NCBI RefSeq assembly: GCF_000210895.1
Contig: NC_015964.1
Span: 1,075,501-1,139,500 of the forward strand
Direction: 5' to 3'
Origin: Haemophilus parainfluenzae T3T1
GTDB taxonomy: Bacteria > Pseudomonadota > Gammaproteobacteria > Enterobacterales > Pasteurellaceae
Length of the DNA: 64,000 bases
The stretch's first letter is position 1, and each line of letters starts with the position of its first letter. The notes below the pieces were generated by a model. That model had not been told where the DNA came from, made no database searches, and was given only the letters and a program-made list of their open reading frames with translations. A program made the translations under genes and the position numbers. Shown piece after piece: positions 59,187-64,000 of this stretch.

Positions 59187-61634
59187 ATGCGCGTATTAAA
59201 ATTTGGTGGCACTTCATTAGCCAACCCTGAGCGTTTCTCGCAAGCAGCTCAATTAATCGAAAAAGCTCATTTAGAAGAACAAGCAGCCGGTGTGTTATCC
59301 GCTCCTGCTAAAATTACAAATCATCTTGTAGCCCTCTCTGAAAAAGCCGCATTAAACCAACCAACCGATACCCACTTTAACGAAGCCATTGAAATTTTCT
59401 ATAACATCATTAATGGTTTGCACGCTGAAAATAATAAATTTGATCTTGCGGGTACCAAAGCCCTCATTGATGCAGAATTTGCCCAAATTAAAGGTTTATT
59501 AGAAGAAATCCGCCAAGCAGGCAAAGTAGAAGATAAAGTTAAAGCAACCATTGACTGCCGTGGTGAAAAATTATCGATTGCCATGATGAAAGCGTGGTTT
59601 GAAGCACGCGGATACAGTATTCACATTGTAGATCCAGTTAAACAATTATTAGCACAAGGCGGTTACTTAGAATCTTCAGTTGATATTGAAGAATCCACAA
59701 AACGCGTTGATGCGAAAAGTATCGGAAAAGATAAAGTTGTCTTAATGGCTGGTTTTACTGCTTGTAATGACAAAGGTGAATTAGTGTTATTAGGTCGTAA
59801 CGGTTCTGATTATTCAGCCGCTTGTTTAGCTGCTTGTTTAGACGCATCTGTTTGCGAAATCTGGACTGATGTAGACGGCGTTTATACCTGTGATCCTCGT
59901 TTAGTACCAGATGCACGTTTATTACCAAGCCTTTCTTATCGTGAAGCGATGGAGCTTTCCTATTTTGGGGCGAAAGTGATCCATCCGCGTACAATTGGCC
60001 CATTATTACCAAAACAAATTCCATGTGTAATTAAAAATACAGGTAACTCATCTGCGCCAGGTTCTGTGATCGATGGCCATGTAAAATCTGAAGAGTTACA
60101 GGTGAAAGGAATTACTAACCTTGATAACGTGGCGATGTTTAACGTTTCAGGACCAGGTATGCAAGGTATGGTGGGAATGGCCGCTCGTGTCTTTTCTGCT
60201 ATGTCAAAAGCAGGGATTTCAGTCATTTTAATCACTCAGTCTTCTTCTGAATACAGTATTAGTTTCTGTGTGCCAGTGAAATCGGCAGATGCAGCGAAAG
60301 CGATTTTAGAACAAGAATTTGCTGCAGAATTAAAAGCTCATGACTTAGAACCGATTGAAGTTGCAAAAGATCTTTCTATTATCTCTGTTGTAGGCGATGG
60401 TATGAAACAAGCTAAAGGTATCGCGGCTCGTTTCTTCTCTGCATTGGCTCAAGCGAATATCAGCTTAGTCGCGATTGCACAGGGTTCTTCTGAGCGTTCA
60501 ATTTCAGCAGTTGTAGCACAAAATAAAGCAATTGAAGCTGTGAAAGCGACTCACCAAGCCCTTTTTAATAATAAGAAAGTCGTTGATATGTTTCTAGTCG
60601 GCGTTGGTGGTGTTGGTGGTGAGTTAATTGAACAAATCAAACAGCAAAAAGAGTACCTTGCAAAGAAGGATATTGAAATCCGTGTTTGTGCCTTAGCGAA
60701 TTCAACAAAAATGCTTTTAGATGAAAACGGATTGAATTTAGATAATTGGAAAGCTGATCTTGAAAATGCAACCCAACCTTCTGATTTCGATGTGTTGTTA
60801 TCTTTCATTAAATTACATCACGTGGTGAACCCAGTCTTTGTTGATTGTACAACGGCTGAATCAGTCGCAGGACTTTATGCTCGTGCATTAAAAGAAGGCT
60901 TCCACGTGGTAACCCCAAACAAAAAAGCGAATACTCGTGAATTAGCGTATTACCACGAATTACGTCGCAATGCACAAGCGAGCCAACATAAATTCTTATA
61001 TGAAACCAACGTAGGGGCAGGCTTACCGGTTATTGAAAACTTACAGAATTTATTGGCGGCAGGTGATGAACTTGAGTATTTTGAAGGCATTTTATCTGGC
61101 TCACTTTCTTTCATCTTCGGTAAATTGGAAGAAGGACTTTCTCTTTCAGAAGTGACCGCACTTGCACGTGAAAAAGGCTTTACAGAACCAGATCCTCGTG
61201 ATGATTTATCAGGTCAAGATGTGGCACGTAAATTACTGATTTTAGCGCGTGAAGCGGGGCTAGAACTTGAGCTTTCCGATGTAGAAGTGGAAGGTGTGTT
61301 ACCGAAAGGCTTCTCTGAAGGTAAATCAGCCGATGAATTTATGGCAATGTTGCCACAGTTAGACACGGAATTTAAAGCACGCGTTGAAGCCGCGAAAGCA
61401 GAAGGCAAAGTATTGCGTTACGTAGGCCAAATTAAAGATGGCCATTGCAAAGTGTCAATCATTGCCGTGGATCAAAATAATCCATTGTATAAGGTAAAAG
61501 ATGGTGAAAATGCCCTTGCGTTCTATACGCGTTATTATCAACCAATTCCGTTGTTATTACGTGGTTATGGTGCAGGTAACGCAGTGACTGCAGCCGGCAT
61601 CTTTGCGGATATTTTAAGAACATTACACCACTAA
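59187..61634 (+). CDS. thrA: Bifunctional aspartokinase I / homoserine dehydrogenase I
   Basis: Catalyses the first and third steps from aspartate to threonine. N-terminal kinase motif [14 protein letters not shown]; two ACT domains (about 315-460) for threonine feedback; a dehydrogenase with NAD motif [16 protein letters not shown] near residue 470 and the [17 protein letters not shown] region. Length 815 is close to E. coli (820). First structural gene of thrABC. Confidence 0.98.
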   Translation: MRVLKFGGTSLANPERFSQAAQLIEKAHLEEQAAGVLSAPAKITNHLVALSEKAALNQPTDTHFNEAIEIFYNIINGLHAENNKFDLAGTKALIDAEFAQIKGLLEEIRQAGKVEDKVKATIDCRGEKLSIAMMKAWFEARGYSIHIVDPVKQLLAQGGYLESSVDIEESTKRVDAKSIGKDKVVLMAGFTACNDKGELVLLGRNGSDYSAACLAACLDASVCEIWTDVDGVYTCDPRLVPDARLLPSLSYREAMELSYFGAKVIHPRTIGPLLPKQIPCVIKNTGNSSAPGSVIDGHVKSEELQVKGITNLDNVAMFNVSGPGMQGMVGMAARVFSAMSKAGISVILITQSSSEYSISFCVPVKSADAAKAILEQEFAAELKAHDLEPIEVAKDLSIISVVGDGMKQAKGIAARFFSALAQANISLVAIAQGSSERSISAVVAQNKAIEAVKATHQALFNNKKVVDMFLVGVGGVGGELIEQIKQQKEYLAKKDIEIRVCALANSTKMLLDENGLNLDNWKADLENATQPSDFDVLLSFIKLHHVVNPVFVDCTTAESVAGLYARALKEGFHVVTPNKKANTRELAYYHELRRNAQASQHKFLYETNVGAGLPVIENLQNLLAAGDELEYFEGILSGSLSFIFGKLEEGLSLSEVTALAREKGFTEPDPRDDLSGQDVARKLLILAREAGLELELSDVEVEGVLPKGFSEGKSADEFMAMLPQLDTEFKARVEAAKAEGKVLRYVGQIKDGHCKVSIIAVDQNNPLYKVKDGENALAFYTRYYQPIPLLLRGYGAGNAVTAAGIFADILRTLHH

Positions 61635-61645
61635 AAGGACATAAT

Positions 61646-62590
61646 ATGTTAAGAATTTATGCTCCAGCATCAAGTGCAAATATTAGTGTAGGGTTTGACA
61701 CATTAGGCGCAGCCATTTCACCGATTGATGGTTCATTATTAGGTGATGTCGTACAGATTGAGTCTATTCCAAGTGGTTTCGAGCTCGAAAGTGCGGGCTA
61801 TTTTGTACGTAAATTGCCAAAAGAGCCGCAAAAAAATATCGTGTATCAGGCCTATGTACTGTTTAGTGAGCAATTAAAATTACGCAATGTGAGAGTTAAA
61901 CCATTGCGTTTGACCCTTGAGAAAAATATGCCGATTGGTTCGGGATTAGGTTCAAGTGCGTGCTCTATCGTGGCTGCATTAGTGGCATTAAATAAATTCC
62001 ACGATGAGCCATTCTCAAAAATGGAATTGTTAGAGATGATGGGGGAGCTAGAAGGTCGTATTTCAGGTTCAATCCATTATGATAACGTTGCGCCTTGTTA
62101 TCTCGGTGGTGTGCAATTTATGGTACAATCCCTCGGTAACATTTGCCAAAAACTGCCATTTTTTGATAATTGGTACTGGGTTTTAGCTTACCCAGGCATT
62201 GAGGTTTCAACCGCTGAAGCGCGTGCAATTTTACCGAAAAGCTACACGCGTCAAGATGTGATTTCTCATGGTCGTCATTTAGGTGGCTTTGTGCACGCAT
62301 GTCACACGCATCAAGAAAACCTTGCAGCGATGATGATGAAAGATGTGATTGCTGAACCTTATCGTGAGGCTTTATTACCCAACTTCGCAGAAGTGAAACA
62401 AGCTACTCGTGATTTAGGTGCATTAGCGACGGGAATTTCTGGTTCAGGCCCAACGATTTTCTCAATTGCACCTGATTTACAAACCGCAACAAAATTGGCC
62501 ACTTATTTAGAAAATCATTATTTACAAAACAATGAAGGCTTTGTTCATATTTGTAAGGTCGATAATGATGGCGCGAGAGAGCTAGGTTAA
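61646..62590 (+). CDS. thrB: Homoserine kinase
   Basis: Phosphorylates homoserine, GHMP fold. Motif 1 [17 protein letters not shown], motif 2 [20 protein letters not shown] and motif 3 [17 protein letters not shown] are clear. Length 314. It starts 11 bases after thrA with AAAGGAC. Confidence 0.98.
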   Translation: MLRIYAPASSANISVGFDTLGAAISPIDGSLLGDVVQIESIPSGFELESAGYFVRKLPKEPQKNIVYQAYVLFSEQLKLRNVRVKPLRLTLEKNMPIGSGLGSSACSIVAALVALNKFHDEPFSKMELLEMMGELEGRISGSIHYDNVAPCYLGGVQFMVQSLGNICQKLPFFDNWYWVLAYPGIEVSTAEARAILPKSYTRQDVISHGRHLGGFVHACHTHQENLAAMMMKDVIAEPYREALLPNFAEVKQATRDLGALATGISGSGPTIFSIAPDLQTATKLATYLENHYLQNNEGFVHICKVDNDGARELG

Positions 62591-62606
62591 ATAACAAATC
62601 GCTTTA

Positions 62607-62628
62607 TCCCCTCTTTTATAAGAGGGGA
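62607..62628 (+). terminator. Hairpin between thrB and thrC
   Basis: TCCCCTCTT (62607-62615) pairs with AAGAGGGGA (62620-62628) around TTAT. Only ATAACATTTT follows, so it is probably a weak terminator or an mRNA-stability element inside the operon. Confidence 0.65.
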
Positions 62629-62667
62629 ATAACATTTTATTAAAACTCTATAATTAACGGATATACA

Positions 62668-63942
62668 ATGAATTTGTACAATATCAAACACCCTGAAGAA
62701 CAAGTAAATTTTGCTCAAGCAGTACGTCAAGGGCTTGGCAAAGATCAAGGTTTGTTCTTTCCCGAAACGATCCCCGCTTTAACCAATATTGATGAGTTAT
62801 TAGCCTTACCATTGGTTGAACGTAGCCAAAAAATTCTTGGCGCCTTAATCGGTGAAGAATTACCGAAAGCCACTTTGGATGCAATGGTGAAAAATGCGTT
62901 CACCTTTACGGCACCATTAGAAAAAGTGGAAGACAATATTTATGCGCTTGAATTATTTCATGGGCCAACTTTAGCATTTAAAGACTTTGGCGGTCGTTTT
63001 ATGGCGCAGGCGCTCGCTGCAGTGCGTGGCGATGGCAAAATTACCATTTTAACAGCGACATCTGGAGATACTGGCGCAGCGGTTGCCCACGCATTTTACG
63101 GTTTGGAAAATATCAATGTGGTGATTTTATATCCGAAAGGCAAAATCAGCCCATTACAGGAAAAACTATTCTGTACTTTAGGTGGGAATATCCGCACTGT
63201 GGCGATTAATGGCGATTTCGATGCCTGCCAAGCGTTAGTCAAACAAGCGTTTGATGATGCAGAGCTACGTCAAGCGATTGGTTTAAACTCAGCAAACTCT
63301 ATCAACATTAGCCGTTTATTAGCGCAAGTTTGTTATTACTTTGAAGCTGTAGCTCAATTACCAAAAGAAAAACGTGATAACGTAGTAGTTTCTGTACCAA
63401 GTGGTAACTTTGGTAACTTAACCGCAGGTTTAATTGCAAAAACATTAGGTTTACCAATTAAACGCTTTATTGCATCAACCAATGCGAACGATACTGTGCC
63501 GCGTTATTTAGAATCAGGTGACTGGGCACCTAAAGCAACTGTAGCCACGCTTTCTAATGCGATGGATGTCAGTCGTCCGAACAACTGGCCGCGTGTAGAA
63601 GAACTATTCAAACGCAATGGCTGGAATTTAGCTGATTTAGGTTCTGGTATGTTAAGCGATGGCGAAACAGAAGAAACCTTAAAAGCAATGTATGCAAAAG
63701 GTTATTTATGTGAACCACACGGTGCGATCGCATATCAAGTATTGAAAGACCAACTTAAAGCGGATGAAACTGGTATTTTCTTATGTACGGCACATCCTGC
63801 GAAATTTAAAGAGTCTGTGGAGCGTATTCTTTCGCTCGATCTTCCACTGCCAGAAGCGTTGGATAAACACAATAAATTGCCATTACTTTCTGATGAAATG
63901 GATAACGATTTTGCACAACTACGTGCATATTTGTTGAAATAA
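62668..63942 (+). CDS. threonine synthase thrC: Threonine synthase
   Basis: PLP enzyme making threonine from O-phosphohomoserine (gene thrC). The PLP lysine is in GPTLAFKDFGGRFMAQ and the phosphate loop in SGDTGAAVAHAF. SVPSGNFGNLTAGLIAK is the other PLP-site stretch. Length 424 is close to E. coli (428). Last gene of the operon; a USS terminator follows. Confidence 0.97.
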   Translation: MNLYNIKHPEEQVNFAQAVRQGLGKDQGLFFPETIPALTNIDELLALPLVERSQKILGALIGEELPKATLDAMVKNAFTFTAPLEKVEDNIYALELFHGPTLAFKDFGGRFMAQALAAVRGDGKITILTATSGDTGAAVAHAFYGLENINVVILYPKGKISPLQEKLFCTLGGNIRTVAINGDFDACQALVKQAFDDAELRQAIGLNSANSINISRLLAQVCYYFEAVAQLPKEKRDNVVVSVPSGNFGNLTAGLIAKTLGLPIKRFIASTNANDTVPRYLESGDWAPKATVATLSNAMDVSRPNNWPRVEELFKRNGWNLADLGSGMLSDGETEETLKAMYAKGYLCEPHGAIAYQVLKDQLKADETGIFLCTAHPAKFKESVERILSLDLPLPEALDKHNKLPLLSDEMDNDFAQLRAYLLK

Positions 63943-63945
63943 TAA

Positions 63946-63982
63946 AAAAGTGCGGTTGATTTTGACCGCACTTTTATTTTGT
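63946..63982. terminator. Uptake-sequence terminator of the thr operon
   Basis: AAAAGTGCGGT (63946-63956) pairs with ACCGCACTTTT (63965-63975), then ATTTT. The last bases of the window show nothing else. Confidence 0.92.
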
Positions 63983-64000
63983 CACTCAAAAGGGCGGGAT

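Overview
The window is 64 kb of chromosome from a gamma-proteobacterium of the family Pasteurellaceae, most likely a Haemophilus of the H. influenzae / H. parainfluenzae type. The main evidence is about fifty exact copies (counted by eye) of the Hin-type DNA uptake core AAGTGCGGT or its complement, many arranged as inverted pairs that double as transcription terminators. AT-rich codon use, a short TyrR, and complete Pasteurellaceae-type isc, tol-pal, mla, mgl/gal and thr clusters agree with this. I cannot fix the species from sequence alone. No prophage, insertion sequence or CRISPR array is visible; it is a dense core-genome segment with a few accessory islands. || Layout. 1-7.1 kb: end of tyrR, the leftward block rluC-hfq-hflX, then rne (RNase E) with a long untranslated leader and a tRNA-Ser(UGA) gene. 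7.1-10.6 kb: leftward priC, an NhaC-type transporter preceded by a histidine-codon attenuator, and rnt-gloA. 10.8-15.3 kb: two accessory genes, a secreted family-1 pectate lyase and a large multi-spanning membrane protein with a GDYxxLxY tail. 15.4-24.6 kb: cmoA, aspS, a small membrane protein, an NRAMP-fold transporter without the metal motifs, nudB, yebC, a small lipoprotein, ruvC, ruvAB and a DUF5339-type protein. 24.6-33.1 kb: cydABX-ybgE followed by ybgC-tolQRAB-pal. 33.2-41.7 kb: three tRNA-Lys genes (two UUU, one CUU), trmJ, then iscRSU, two tandem membrane paralogues, iscA, hscB, a DUF2625-type gene, hscA, fdx and iscX. 41.7-50.8 kb: an orphan methyltransferase, mglBAC with galS, and divergent galTKM. 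50.9-58.9 kb: corC, lnt, mlaFEDCB-ibaG-murA, and convergent yggS. 58.9-64 kb: thrL attenuator and thrABC. || How the genes work together. Three modules maintain the envelope: Tol-Pal (outer-membrane constriction), Lnt (lipoprotein acylation needed by Pal) and Mla (retrograde phospholipid transport). Galactose is imported by MglBAC, anomerised by GalM and passed through GalK and GalT; CRP and GalS/GalR-type sites at both promoters tie this to carbon status. Isc supplies iron-sulphur clusters, with a visible IscR-type site controlling iscR. The cyd operon, with an FNR-type box, serves microaerobic respiration. Two amino-acid attenuators are readable: thrL for threonine biosynthesis and a histidine-rich leader in front of the NhaC-like transporter. 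The latter strongly suggests that the transporter moves histidine or a related compound. || The most notable items are the histidine attenuator with an extra 18-codon ORF between its terminator and the transporter, the pectate lyase in a respiratory-type Haemophilus, the duplicated membrane genes inside isc, the NRAMP-like protein lacking DPGN/MPH, the CUU tRNA-Lys, and uptake-sequence copies used as protein-coding sequence in thrL and hflX.
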